A stretch of DNA of 64,000 nt from Variovorax guangxiensis (GTDB taxonomy: Bacteria; Pseudomonadota; Gammaproteobacteria; Burkholderiales; Burkholderiaceae_C): positions 1-64,000 of the forward strand of contig NZ_RXFT01000004.1 of NCBI RefSeq assembly GCF_003952165.1, written 5' to 3'. Shown here piece after piece: positions 1 to 12,086 of this stretch (the first letter of the stretch is position 1; the number at the start of each line of letters is the position of its first letter). A program made the translations under genes and the position numbers. The notes beneath the pieces are model-generated. The model saw nothing but the letters and a program-made list of their open reading frames with translations, ran no database searches and was not told the origin of the DNA.

Positions 1-812
1 GCCTTGTCCTGCGTCTGCGAGAGCTGGCGCAGTTCTTCCGCGCTGAAGCCCGCACGCCCGCGCGCCTCGAAGTTGAAGGGCGGCTTGTGCCGCGGCGCGT
101 CGTAGCGCGCCACGAGCCCGGGGTAGGCCGCTTCCGGGTCGACGCCCTCGCGCTCGCACAGCCAGCGGTACCAGTGGTTGCCGATGGCCACGTGGCCCAC
201 CTCGTCGCGCAGGATGATGTCGAGGATCTCCACCGCGCGCAGCGCATCGGGTGTGTTCACGCGCTTGAGCTTGCCCTGGATGAGCGGCGTGGCGTCGAGC
301 CCGCGCGCCTCCAGCGTGCGCGGCACCAGCGCCATGCGGGCGAGCACGTCGTCCTTGGTCTTCTCGCACATGTTCCACAGGCCGTCGTGGCCGGGGAAGT
401 CGCCGTAGCGCCAGCCCATGTCCTGCAGGTGCGCGTGCAGAAGGGTGAAGTGCAGCGCCTCTTCATGGGCCACGCGCAGCCAGTCGCGGTAGTAGGCCTC
501 GGGCATGCCGTCGTAGCGCCAGACGGCGTCGAGCGCGAGGTTGATGGCGTTGAACTCGATGTGGCAGATCGAATGGATCAGCGCCGCGCGTCCCTCGGTG
601 GTGAAGGGCGAGCGCTTCTGCACGGCGGTGGCGGCCACGCGCAGCGGGCGTTCGGGGCGGCCCGGCACGCCGAGATCGTCGCCGGGCGTGCGGATCGCCT
701 GGGCTGCTATGGATTCGGTAGCGCCGTCCAGCGGGATGGCACGGGTGGCGGCCACCTTTTCATCGGGGTCTGTAAGGCGAAGCGCGGCCAGCGCGCTCAA
801 TCGGGGGTGCAT
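1..812 (-). CDS. DUF455 family ferritin-like protein (C-terminus cut by window edge)
   Basis: An open frame of 270 codons runs from the ATG at 812 to the left edge without a stop, so only the last residues can be missing (family members are about 270-280 residues). The DUF455 signature is visible as metal-ligand-like Glu/His motifs typical of ferritin-like four-helix bundles: HIEFNAI at residues 84-90, HEEALHF at 116-122 and DEVGH at 203-207. The family is usually annotated as a ferritin-like protein of unknown substrate, and I cannot assign a reaction. It is divergent from the gamma-carbonic-anhydrase gene with 40 bases between the two starts. A TAGAAT box lies only 7 bases upstream of the ATG and there is no Shine-Dalgarno sequence, so the mRNA may be leaderless. 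Confidence 0.85.
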   Translation of the reverse strand, partial: MHPRLSALAALRLTDPDEKVAATRAIPLDGATESIAAQAIRTPGDDLGVPGRPERPLRVAATAVQKRSPFTTEGRAALIHSICHIEFNAINLALDAVWRYDGMPEAYYRDWLRVAHEEALHFTLLHAHLQDMGWRYGDFPGHDGLWNMCEKTKDDVLARMALVPRTLEARGLDATPLIQGKLKRVNTPDALRAVEILDIILRDEVGHVAIGNHWYRWLCEREGVDPEAAYPGLVARYDAPRHKPPFNFEARGRAGFSAEELRQLSQTQDK

Positions 813-852
813 CCCTACAATTCTAGGTTTTGACCTTGCAGGGACCGGAACA

Positions 853-1377
853 ATGGCGCTCTACGAACTCGACGGCGTGGCACCCCAGGTGGGCGAAGGT
901 GCATGGGTGGCCGACACCGCGGAGGTGATGGGCAACGTCAGGCTGGCGGAGAACGCCAACGTGTGGTTCGGCGCGGTGCTGCGCGGCGACACCGAGACGC
1001 TGAGCATCGGGCGCAACAGCAATATCCAGGACCTGTCGGTGCTGCACGCCGACATCGGCTGCCCCCTGACCGTGGGCGACAACGTGACCGTGGGCCACCA
1101 GGTGATGCTGCATGGCTGCACCATCGGCGACAACACGCTGGTCGGCATCCAGGCCGTGGTCTTGAATAACGCGAGGATCGGCCGCAACTCGATCGTTGGC
1201 GCCGGCAGCGTGGTGACCGAGGGCAAGGAGTTTCCCGACAACTCGCTCATCATGGGCTCGCCCGCCAAGGTGGTGCGCACCCTTGACGACGAGGCCGCCG
1301 CCAAGCTGCGCCAGGGCGCGGAAAACTACGTGGCCAACGCGCGGCGCTTCGCAAAGGGCCTGAAAAAGATCGCCTGA
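853..1377 (+). CDS. gamma carbonic anhydrase family protein (left-handed beta-helix)
   Basis: The 174-residue protein has the hexapeptide-repeat pattern of a left-handed beta-helix (IGRNSNIQD, VGDNVTVGHQV, IGDNTLVGIQAVV, IGRNSIVGAGSVV). The conserved histidines of gamma-type carbonic anhydrases are present in VLHAD, VGHQVMLHG and the surrounding strands, and the tail IMGSPAKVVR is typical of the YrdA/CaiE/PaaY group. Members of this group bind zinc and form trimers; many have weak or no proven CO2 hydration activity, so the enzymatic role is uncertain. The ATG at 853 is the first one that gives the standard family N-terminus (MALYELDGVAP). It is followed 39 bases later by hslO and is probably co-transcribed with it. 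Confidence 0.88.
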   Translation: MALYELDGVAPQVGEGAWVADTAEVMGNVRLAENANVWFGAVLRGDTETLSIGRNSNIQDLSVLHADIGCPLTVGDNVTVGHQVMLHGCTIGDNTLVGIQAVVLNNARIGRNSIVGAGSVVTEGKEFPDNSLIMGSPAKVVRTLDDEAAAKLRQGAENYVANARRFAKGLKKIA

Positions 1378-1416
1378 CCATCCCGGTCGCAGGCACACAC
1401 ACAGAAAGAAGACGTT

Positions 1417-2415
1417 TTGAGCGAGCTGCACAAATTCCTGTTCGATGGCCTGCCGGTGCGCGGCATGATCGTGCGCCTGACGGACGCGTGGCAGGAGATC
1501 CTCGCGCGGCGCGCCTCCAATACCGCCACCGGCGCCTATCCGCAGCCGGTGGTCGAACTGCTCGGCGAGATGACGGCGGCTGCCACGCTGATGCAGGCCA
1601 ACATCAAGTTCAACGGTGCGCTCATCCTGCAGATCTTCGGCGACGGCCCCGTCAAGGTGGCGGTGGCCGAGTCCAAGCCCGACCTGAGCCTGCGCGCGAC
1701 CGCCAAGGTGATGGGCGAGCTGCCGGCCGACGCGCACCTGCCCGACATGGTCAACGTGAACAACAAGGGCCGCTGCGCCATCACGCTCGACCCCAAGGAC
1801 AAGCTGCCGGGCACCACCCCCTACCAGGGCGTCGTGCCGCTCTTCGGCGACGACGGCGAGAAGCTCGGCAAGCTCAGCGACGTGCTTCAGCACTACATGC
1901 TGCAGAGCGAACAGCTCGACACCACGCTGGTGCTGGCCGCCGACGACAAGGTGGCCGCGGGCCTGCTGATCCAGCGCCTGCCGGTGAAAGGCGAAGGCAA
2001 CCTCGAGGGCACCGCCGACAAGGATCACGATCAGGCCAACGAAGACCAGATCGGCCGTAACGAGGACTACAACCGCATCTCGATCCTCGCGTCGAGCCTC
2101 ACGCGCGACGAACTGCTCACGCTCGACGTCGAGACCATCCTGCGCCGCCTGTTCTGGGAAGAGAAGCTGCTGCGCTTCGAGCCGCAGGCCGGCATGCTCG
2201 GACCGCGCTTCGCCTGCACATGCGGCCGCGAGCGCGTGGCGCAGATGATCCGCGGCCTCGGCGAGCAGGAGGCCGAGAGCATCCTCGCCGAGCGCGGCAA
2301 CATCGAGGTGGGCTGCGACTTCTGTGGCAAGCAGTACCGCTTCGACGCTGTGGATGCGGCGCAGATATTCACGCCGGCGGGCGACAGGGCTCCGGGCAGT
2401 CAAGTGGTGCAGTAA
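1417..2415 (+). CDS. hslO: redox-regulated holdase chaperone Hsp33
   Basis: Hsp33 is a cytoplasmic holdase that is switched on by oxidative unfolding of its zinc-binding tail. The 332-residue product has the N-terminal holdase domain starting SELHKFLFDG and the C-terminal redox switch: CTC near residues 266-268 and CDFC near 300-303, the CxC/CxxC zinc cluster that defines the family. The start is a TTG at 1417, preceded by AGAAAGAAGACG; no ATG gives the conserved N-terminus. An acidic stretch of about residues 190-210 (EGTADKDHDQANEDQIG) lies in the linker region. The gene converges on the minus-strand hypothetical at 2448 with a GC-rich hairpin between them. Confidence 0.95.
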   Translation: MSELHKFLFDGLPVRGMIVRLTDAWQEILARRASNTATGAYPQPVVELLGEMTAAATLMQANIKFNGALILQIFGDGPVKVAVAESKPDLSLRATAKVMGELPADAHLPDMVNVNNKGRCAITLDPKDKLPGTTPYQGVVPLFGDDGEKLGKLSDVLQHYMLQSEQLDTTLVLAADDKVAAGLLIQRLPVKGEGNLEGTADKDHDQANEDQIGRNEDYNRISILASSLTRDELLTLDVETILRRLFWEEKLLRFEPQAGMLGPRFACTCGRERVAQMIRGLGEQEAESILAERGNIEVGCDFCGKQYRFDAVDAAQIFTPAGDRAPGSQVVQ

Positions 2416-2424
2416 GAACCTGAA

Positions 2425-2446
2425 GGCGGCCGCCGGGCCGCCGGGT
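2425..2446. terminator. possible terminator between convergent genes
   Basis: Perfect 7-bp arms GGCGGCC (2425-2431) and GGCCGCC (2436-2442) with a GCCG loop lie between the hslO stop and the stop of the opposite gene. The T-tract is short (GGGTTT), so this is only a weak intrinsic terminator candidate. Confidence 0.35.
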
Positions 2447-2447
2447 T

Positions 2448-3422
2448 TCAGCGGGCGTCGTCGAACCCGCCGAACGAGATGTCCGGCGCGCTCGTGTTGT
2501 GCTTCGACGGCAGGCTGCGGCCAAAGCGCACCTGCGTGGCCTGGAGGCTCTTAACCTCCGGCAGCGGCAGCACCTGCTGCGCGGCACCGGGCGATGCCTG
2601 CCAGCGCACTTCGCTCACGTCGGCGTTGTCGGGCGTGACGTACATCGAGCGCAGCACCGCGAAGGGCTGGGCGCTCGCGGTGGGCTTCGACAGCGTCACG
2701 TCGAGCGCGGTGCGCGCGCGGCTGATCTCGTCGACCTTCACCGCGGCACTGCCGCCGTCGGTGAAGCGCACGTGGATGGCCAGCGGGCGCGGCACGATGC
2801 GGATCGACGCGATGTTCACCACCGGCCGCGCGGCGGCCTCGACCGGGCCGAGCAGGAAGGACGAGCCGTACACCCCGTCGCCGAAGCGCGGCTCGGGCAG
2901 CGGCTTGATGCGCCAGTAGCCATCCGACGGATAGAGCACGATGGCTTCGAGCGGCTTACCGTTCTCCTTCCTGAACACCTGCAGCAGATGAAAGCCGCGG
3001 TCCTTGCGCTTGCCCACCTGTACGGGCACGCGCTGCGGGCGCCAGAAGCTCGGCAGGGTCATGCCTACGATGCGCCACTGGGCGTTGTCCATCAGCACCA
3101 CGGTGCGCTTGCGGAAGCGATAGGCCGGGTCGGTGGGATGCTCGCCGCCGTCGAAGTTGCAGCCCGAGAAGTCGGGCGCGGTGACGTCGTTGCCGATCTT
3201 GTCGAGGTAGTCGGGCTGCAGCGCCTCGATGCGCATGCGGCGGATGCCTTCGCCGCGCAGGGTCAGCGAGACGTTGTCTTCCTCGGCGCAGGCGGTGGTG
3301 GTGGTGCCGTTCTCGACGGTGGCCGCGACAGGTGCCGCGTGGACCGGGCCGGTGGCCGACAGCAGCAGGGTGGCCAGAGCGGAAGGAAGAAGCGCGATGC
3401 GCGCGGCGGTCGAAAGGGGCAT
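2448..3422 (-). CDS. exported protein of unknown function
   Basis: The 324-residue product begins MPLSTAARIALLPSALATLLLSATGPVHA, a clear Sec-type signal peptide cleaved after residue 29 or so. The mature part has two cysteines (TACAEED, SGCNFDGGE) that could form a disulfide, and is rich in beta-strand pattern. I recognise no domain. The ATG at 3422 is chosen because a longer reading to 3716 would bury the signal peptide in Arg/Pro-rich shadow sequence. It lies 31 bases downstream of the NadR-type kinase gene on the same strand and could be the last gene of that operon. A periplasmic location is the only inference I would draw. Confidence 0.7.
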   Translation of the reverse strand: MPLSTAARIALLPSALATLLLSATGPVHAAPVAATVENGTTTTACAEEDNVSLTLRGEGIRRMRIEALQPDYLDKIGNDVTAPDFSGCNFDGGEHPTDPAYRFRKRTVVLMDNAQWRIVGMTLPSFWRPQRVPVQVGKRKDRGFHLLQVFRKENGKPLEAIVLYPSDGYWRIKPLPEPRFGDGVYGSSFLLGPVEAAARPVVNIASIRIVPRPLAIHVRFTDGGSAAVKVDEISRARTALDVTLSKPTASAQPFAVLRSMYVTPDNADVSEVRWQASPGAAQQVLPLPEVKSLQATQVRFGRSLPSKHNTSAPDISFGGFDDAR

Positions 3423-3453
3423 CGGGTCTCCGGTAAGGGGAAAGGGAGGGCCG

Positions 3454-4125
3454 CTACTCGCGGCGTGCGATGAGATCGCTGAAGAGCCTATGTTCGCATT
3501 CCGGGTCGGAGCATTTCTCGCAAGGCCACGACCAGGAGGCGGGTTTCGCGTCGGACCTGGCGCGCGTGCGCGGCCGGCCCTCGTTGCCTGCGATGGAAAC
3601 GAGGGCGTTCCACGCGTTGGCGAGCCGCTCGCCGCCGCTGCCGTGCACCACGGCATACGAGAGCTTCGCGCCCGCGAGCGCGGCGCGCACCAGCGTGTCG
3701 GTCGGCTGCTGCGCATGCGGTCCGTCGCGCATGTCGTCGGCCACCCAGGGCAGGTCGAGCGCGGTCAGCAGCGTGATGGCGTAGCGCCGCTGGGCGGCCA
3801 GCGCACGGTCGTAGAGGGAGGTGTCCGCGAAGAGCTGCTCGCTGTAGACGGCCGTCATGAGCGCGGTGGTGTCGGCCACCACCACGCCGGTGGCGGCTGC
3901 GAGCGCTATGCGGCGGGTCTGCTCGTCGGCGATGGCCTGCTGCTCGTCGGGGCGCGGCGTGCGGCCTTCGCGCTCGCACCATTCGCGCAGGTACTCGCTC
4001 ACCAGGGTCGTTGGCACGTCTCGGTCCTGCAGGCGCTGCGCGATGGCGCGGGCCAGCTCGGTCTTGCCGGTGCTTTCGGCACCCACCAGGGCGATGACGC
4101 AGCCCGTCGGCAGCACGGGTGTCAT
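3454..4125 (-). CDS. NadR-type P-loop kinase (predicted ribosylnicotinamide kinase) with Cys-rich tail
   Basis: The 223-residue protein starts with a Walker A motif, GAESTGKTEL (residues 14-23), followed by the AAA_28 / NadR ribosylnicotinamide-kinase pattern (TTLVSEYLREW, ADTTALMTAVYSEQLF). In NadR proteins this domain phosphorylates nicotinamide riboside to NMN; the adenylyltransferase domain of full NadR is absent. The ATG at 4125 overlaps the pnuC stop (ATGA), so it is translationally coupled to a nicotinamide riboside transporter, which strongly supports the substrate. Oddity: the last 25 residues contain a tight cysteine cluster, CEKCSDPECEH, resembling a small metal-binding knuckle that is not part of the usual kinase domain. 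Confidence 0.82.
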   Translation of the reverse strand: MTPVLPTGCVIALVGAESTGKTELARAIAQRLQDRDVPTTLVSEYLREWCEREGRTPRPDEQQAIADEQTRRIALAAATGVVVADTTALMTAVYSEQLFADTSLYDRALAAQRRYAITLLTALDLPWVADDMRDGPHAQQPTDTLVRAALAGAKLSYAVVHGSGGERLANAWNALVSIAGNEGRPRTRARSDAKPASWSWPCEKCSDPECEHRLFSDLIARRE

Positions 4126-4754
4126 GCGCGCACGGCCGCTGCGGCACTGGACGGCATACGCTGGCGCCAGGCAAGGTAGCCGGCCACGCTGAGCACGGCG
4201 AACACCGCATACAGGCCTACCGTGAGCCACAGGCCCTTGTGGATGAAGAGGCCCACGCTCACGACGTTCACCGCCAGCCAGATCAGCCAGTTCTCGATGA
4301 ACTTGCGCCCGAGCAGGAACTGCCCGACCAGGCTCAGGCCGGTGGCGAAGCCGTCCCACCAGGGCACGTCGGTGTCGGTGAAGCGGCGCAGGAAGAGAGC
4401 GACCGCCGGCCATGCCAGAGCGCAGGCGAGCAGCGTGAGCGCGATGCCGCGCGATGAAAGGCGACTCACATGCAGCGCACTGCCGTCAGCGCGGTGCCCG
4501 CGCAGCCACTGCGTCCACCCCCAAAGGGCGACCAGCGCGAAGAAGATTTGGAGCGAGGCGTCGCCGTAGATGCGCGCCTTGGCGAACACCGCCACGTAGA
4601 GCAGCGAGCTGACGATGGCCAGCGGCCATCCCCAATGGATCTCGCGCATGTTGCAGCCCACCATGGCGAGCGCCAGCGTCGACGCGACGAGTTCGAGCCA
4701 GCTGACAGGAGAGCCCCAGAGCAGGAATGCGGGGGCCGAGAGAAGCTCGGTCAT
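4122..4754 (-). CDS. pnuC: nicotinamide riboside transporter PnuC
   Basis: A 210-residue integral membrane protein with about seven hydrophobic segments. It shows the PnuC pattern: an N-terminal SWLELVASTLALAMVGCNMREIHWGWPLAIVSS segment (split here for readability as SWLELVASTL then the W-rich helix), YGDASLQIFFALVALWGW, and WLIWLAVNVVSVGLF near the C-terminus. PnuC carries nicotinamide riboside across the inner membrane by facilitated diffusion, and phosphorylation by a NadR-type kinase traps it. The next gene encodes such a kinase and overlaps by 4 bases, so the pair forms an NAD-precursor salvage unit. It sits 25 bases after ftsB on the same strand. Confidence 0.9.
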   Translation of the reverse strand: MTELLSAPAFLLWGSPVSWLELVASTLALAMVGCNMREIHWGWPLAIVSSLLYVAVFAKARIYGDASLQIFFALVALWGWTQWLRGHRADGSALHVSRLSSRGIALTLLACALAWPAVALFLRRFTDTDVPWWDGFATGLSLVGQFLLGRKFIENWLIWLAVNVVSVGLFIHKGLWLTVGLYAVFAVLSVAGYLAWRQRMPSSAAAAVRA

Positions 4755-4779
4755 CAGCAGGCGGAAAGATGAAGAAGGG

Positions 4780-5058
4780 TCAGTGCGCGATTTGTACGAA
4801 CACTTCGTTCGGTTTCACCATGCCGAGCTCGGCGCGCGCGCGCTCCTCGACCATCTCCAGCCCGTCCTTGAGGTCGTTGACCTCGGAGCTCAGGCGCTCG
4901 TTGTTCAGCGCGGCCTTGGCGTTGGCTTCCTTCTGGTCGGCCAGCTTGGTCCGCAGCTGGGCCACGTCGCGCACGCTGCCGCGCCCGTTCCACAGCTGCC
5001 ACTGCAGGATGGCCAGCAGGAGCAGCAGGACGATCGGTGGAACGAGGCGGGCGCGCAT
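4780..5058 (-). CDS. ftsB: cell division protein FtsB
   Basis: A 92-residue bitopic protein: one N-terminal membrane helix (IVLLLLLAILQWQLW, residues 9-23), then a periplasmic coiled coil (RDVAQLRTKLADQKEAN... ERLSSEVNDLKDGLEMVEERARAELGMV). The motif ARAELGMVKPNEVF is typical of FtsB/DivIC. FtsB works with FtsL and FtsQ in the divisome to activate septal peptidoglycan synthesis. The position 18 bases downstream of eno, in the order pyrG-eno-ftsB, is the conserved proteobacterial arrangement and supports the call. Confidence 0.93.
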   Translation of the reverse strand: MRARLVPPIVLLLLLAILQWQLWNGRGSVRDVAQLRTKLADQKEANAKAALNNERLSSEVNDLKDGLEMVEERARAELGMVKPNEVFVQIAH

Positions 5059-5076
5059 GCCGCGTGGCGTCCGGCG

Positions 5077-6423
<1,347 letters not shown>

Positions 6424-6714
6424 TCAGAGGCCCTCGACGGCGATCATGTTCATGATCGCGGCGCCGGCACGCGCCTCGCGCGCCTTGAGGTACTCGGGCG
6501 TCTCGTAGAAGGCCCGGGCCTTCTCGAAGCTGGGGAACTTGAGGATGACGATGCGCGTGGGCTTCCAGTCGCCCTCCAGCGGCTGCACCTGGCCGCCGCG
6601 CACGCACACCTCGGCGCCGTGCGCCTGCATGGCGACGGTCGACCACTTCTTGTATTCCTCGTACTGCGTCGGGTTCGTGACCTCGACATGTGCGATGACG
6701 TAGCCGCTGCTCAT
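6424..6714 (-). CDS. DUF1330 domain protein (dimeric alpha/beta barrel type)
   Basis: A 96-residue protein with the DUF1330 pattern: YVIAHVEVTNPTQYEEY at the N-terminus, a central GGQVQPLEGDW turn, and IVILKFPSFEKARAFYETPEYLKAREAR. The fold is ferredoxin-like (dimeric alpha-beta barrel, like antibiotic-biosynthesis monooxygenases), but no enzymatic activity is established for the family. The ATG at 6714 gives the complete domain. It lies between pyrG and eno, where many beta-proteobacteria instead carry kdsA, and is likely co-transcribed with them. Confidence 0.85.
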   Translation of the reverse strand: MSSGYVIAHVEVTNPTQYEEYKKWSTVAMQAHGAEVCVRGGQVQPLEGDWKPTRIVILKFPSFEKARAFYETPEYLKAREARAGAAIMNMIAVEGL

Positions 6715-6775
6715 TCGAATACCTCCGTGCTCCGCACTGCGGTGCGAGCTTGCTTGGGGCGGCCCGGCGCGGCGC

Positions 6776-9875
<3,100 letters not shown>

Positions 9876-9876
<1 letters not shown>

Positions 9877-10337
9877 TGAATCCCCAATGGAACACACCGC
9901 CGAATGGCGATTTCGCCCGCTATGTGGAGCGGCTGTCCGCGCAGGCGGCGCTGCCGAAGCGGACCGCCGCGGCGCCCGGCGAGCACGGGTTGGACATCGG
10001 CATGACGCCGACCTCCGGTCCGCAGGCGCAGGGGCCCGTCACCGCCGCGATGCAACGCGCCGAGCTCCCCAACGGCGAAGTGCCCAGGAAGCAGCCTGGC
10101 TCCTTCGATCCGGCGCTGCTCAAGGTGCTGGGCATCTTCGGCGCGGTGGTGTTCCTCGTGCTCTGGGCCGCGGGCGTGCCGTTCGGCGTGCTGATCGTCC
10201 TGGCGGCGCTGGCCGCCTGGTTCGGCAGGAAATTGAAGGGCCTGAAGCTCACACCCGGTGTCGCCAAGTGGCAGCAGGTGCTGGAAGAAGCGGCCCGAAA
10301 GCAAAGAGAACAGCAACAGAAGCAAGGCAATAACTAG
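9876..10337 (+). CDS. small membrane protein between coaBC and dut
   Basis: A 153-residue protein of unknown function. The N-terminal 80 residues are polar and Pro/Ala-rich. A hydrophobic stretch at about residues 84-113 ([32 protein letters not shown]) makes one or two membrane spans. The C-terminus is a charged, Gln-rich helix (KQREQQQKQ) that could form a coiled coil. It overlaps coaBC by one base and the dut GTG by one base, so the three genes must be translated from one mRNA. I do not recognise a family; its constant neighbours are nucleotide and cofactor enzymes, which may be only positional. Confidence 0.8.
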
Positions 10338-10783
10338 TGAAAGTCGACGTCCGCATCCTCGATCCGCGCATGGTGGATCAACTGCCCGCATACGCCACCC
10401 CCGGAAGCGCCGGCCTCGACCTGCGAGCCTGCCTTGATGCCCCCATCACGCTGGAGCCCAACGGCTGGCAGCTGGTGGGCACCGGCATCGCCATCCATCT
10501 GGCCGACCCGGCCTATGCGGCGCTGATCCTTCCGCGCTCGGGGCTGGGCCACAAGCACGGCATCGTGCTGGGCAACCTCGTCGGCCTGATCGACAGCGAC
10601 TACCAGGGCGAGCTGAAGATCAGCGCCTGGAACCGCAGCGACACGCCCTTCGTGCTGAACCCGATGGAGCGGCTGGCGCAGCTGGTGATCGTGCCGGTGG
10701 TGCAGGCGCAGTTTCGAGTGGTCACAGAATTTGCACCCACGCAACGAGGCGAGGGCGGCTACGGCTCTACCGGCAAACATTGA
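10337..10783 (+). CDS. dut: dUTP diphosphatase
   Basis: The trimeric dUTPase hydrolyses dUTP to dUMP and keeps uracil out of DNA. The 148 residues contain the five family motifs in order: the Asp-containing [28 protein letters not shown] with the catalytic Asp, [11 protein letters not shown], and the C-terminal glycine-rich arm [10 protein letters not shown]. The start is a GTG at 10337 overlapping the TAG stop of the upstream gene. The coaBC-X-dut operon resembles the dfp-dut arrangement of many proteobacteria. Confidence 0.97.
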   Translation: MKVDVRILDPRMVDQLPAYATPGSAGLDLRACLDAPITLEPNGWQLVGTGIAIHLADPAYAALILPRSGLGHKHGIVLGNLVGLIDSDYQGELKISAWNRSDTPFVLNPMERLAQLVIVPVVQAQFRVVTEFAPTQRGEGGYGSTGKH

Positions 10784-10966
10784 GCGAATCCTGAAGATCG
10801 GCTGAGTTTCCGGGCGGTAAAGAGCGGAACCGGCACGGGCCGTACGGCCTCGAAGGTTTCAGTGTGTGAACGGCGTCATCGCGGCCGATGCTGCGGCGTT
10901 AGTCAGGCACACGCAGGGTGCATGCATTCATCATCCTTGCATCGTTCTTTCCGAGGAGCCTCCAAC

Positions 10967-11467
10967 ATGAAGATCTCAATGCGCTTTGTTTCCGTCACGG
11001 CTTCCGTGCTGGCCGTGGCCACGCTCACGGCGTGCGTGGCACCGGCGCCGGTCTACCAGACCTCGCGCTATCCCTACCAGGCGCCTCCGCAGGCCATTCC
11101 CTACCAGGAAGCTTCCTACGTCGAGTACGGCCACGTGGCCAACATCGAGGTGCTGCGCAGCGAAACCGCCGGCACCGGCACCACGGGCGGCGGTGCCGTC
11201 GCCGGTGGCGTCATCGGCGGCGTGGTGGGCAACCAGTTCGGCCGGGGCAATGGCCGCGCCGCGGCGACCGCGCTGGGCATCGTGGGCGGCGCCCTGCTGG
11301 GCAACACCATCGAGGCACAGCAGAACGGTCCGCGCGTCTACGAGATGTACCGCGTCTCGGTGCAGACCGACCGCGGTGGCTATCGGGCCTTCGACGTGCA
11401 GAGCCCCGGCGACCTGCGCATCGGCGACCGCGTGCGCATCGACAACGGCCAGATCTCGCGGATGTAA
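10967..11467 (+). CDS. glycine-zipper 2TM-domain outer membrane lipoprotein
   Basis: The 166-residue protein has a lipoprotein signal peptide with lipobox LTAC (Cys near residue 23). A Tyr/Pro-rich linker follows, then a glycine-zipper membrane segment (GGGAVAGGVIGGVVGNQFG ... GIVGGALLGN) of the SlyB/Rickettsia 17-kDa antigen type. The C-terminal soluble part (YEMYRVSVQTDRGGYRAFDVQSPGDLRIGDRVRI) is typical of this group, which is outer-membrane associated and often induced by envelope stress. The RBS GAGGAG sits 10 bases before the ATG. The 183-base gap upstream holds no other gene that I can support. A strong terminator follows. Confidence 0.88.
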   Translation: MKISMRFVSVTASVLAVATLTACVAPAPVYQTSRYPYQAPPQAIPYQEASYVEYGHVANIEVLRSETAGTGTTGGGAVAGGVIGGVVGNQFGRGNGRAAATALGIVGGALLGNTIEAQQNGPRVYEMYRVSVQTDRGGYRAFDVQSPGDLRIGDRVRIDNGQISRM

Positions 11468-11487
11468 GCCGCGCTGTTTCAGACGTG

Positions 11488-11516
11488 AAAAAGCCGGGCA
11501 TCGCCCGGCTTTTTTC
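11488..11516 (+). terminator. bidirectional rho-independent terminator
   Basis: The stem AAGCCGGGC / GCCCGGCTT with loop ATC and a run of six T on the plus strand (and five A upstream, giving U on the minus strand) lies between the glycine-zipper lipoprotein and the convergent SlyD-like gene. Confidence 0.85.
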
Positions 11517-11547
11517 GTATGCGCAGCCTCCGGCCGGATTCGGCGCG

Positions 11548-12072
11548 TCAGTGCAGCGTCTGGTTGCCCGGCGCCATCGGCGCAATCTTGAAGAAGCCCG
11601 TGCCCGCCGTGCCGCGTCCCACTTCTTCCTCGGTGGCCTCGCGCACGGAACGCACGGTGATGTCGAGCCGGATCGCGATGCCCGCCAGCGGATGGTTGCC
11701 GTCGAGCACCAGGTGGTCGGGATAGATCTCGGCCACGGTGTAGATCGTGTCCTTCGGAATGTCGGCATTCACGCCCTTGGGCAGTGCGGAGCCGTCGAAG
11801 GTCATGCCTTCCTCGGTGCCTTCGGGGAAGAGCGAGCGGGGCTCCAGGAAGAGCAACTGGTCGTTGAAGTCGCCGAAGCCCTGTTCGGGCTCGATCTGCA
11901 GTTGCACCCGGGCGCCGGGTTCATGGCCCTGCAGGGCCGCTTCGATCACGTCGAAGAGATCGTCGCCGCCGACCAGGAATTCGACAGGCTCGTCGAGCAC
12001 ATCAAGCACGTCACCGAGCGTGTCTTTCATCGTCCAGGTCAGGCCGACCACGCATTGTTCAGAGATTTCCAT
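11548..12072 (-). CDS. FKBP-type peptidyl-prolyl isomerase, SlyD-like
   Basis: The 174-residue cytoplasmic protein matches SlyD-type FKBPs. A split FKBP domain (VGLTWTMKDTLGDVLD..., then FLVGGDDLFDVIEAALQGHEPG) surrounds an insert-in-flap chaperone domain (QIEPEQGFGDFNDQLL through VTVRSV-like strands, HPLAGIAIRLDITV). It catalyses cis-trans isomerisation of prolyl bonds and binds unfolded chains. The His-rich metal-binding tail of enterobacterial SlyD is missing; the C-terminus ends after about 20 ordinary residues. It is divergent from roxA with only 14 bases between the two start codons. Confidence 0.9.
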   Translation of the reverse strand: MEISEQCVVGLTWTMKDTLGDVLDVLDEPVEFLVGGDDLFDVIEAALQGHEPGARVQLQIEPEQGFGDFNDQLLFLEPRSLFPEGTEEGMTFDGSALPKGVNADIPKDTIYTVAEIYPDHLVLDGNHPLAGIAIRLDITVRSVREATEEEVGRGTAGTGFFKIAPMAPGNQTLH

Positions 12073-12086
12073 TGCAGAATTCTCCC

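Noticed and set aside
823..2403. 526-codon minus-strand frame opposite the gamma-carbonic-anhydrase and hslO genes
   Set aside because: Its composition (Ala/Arg/His/Val-rich, no domain) is that of an antisense shadow in high-GC DNA, while the plus strand encodes two well-recognised proteins over the same bases.
12072..12086. TTG start for roxA at 12072
   Set aside because: It would overlap the start codon of the divergent SlyD-like gene; the ATG at 12087 gives the family N-terminus.
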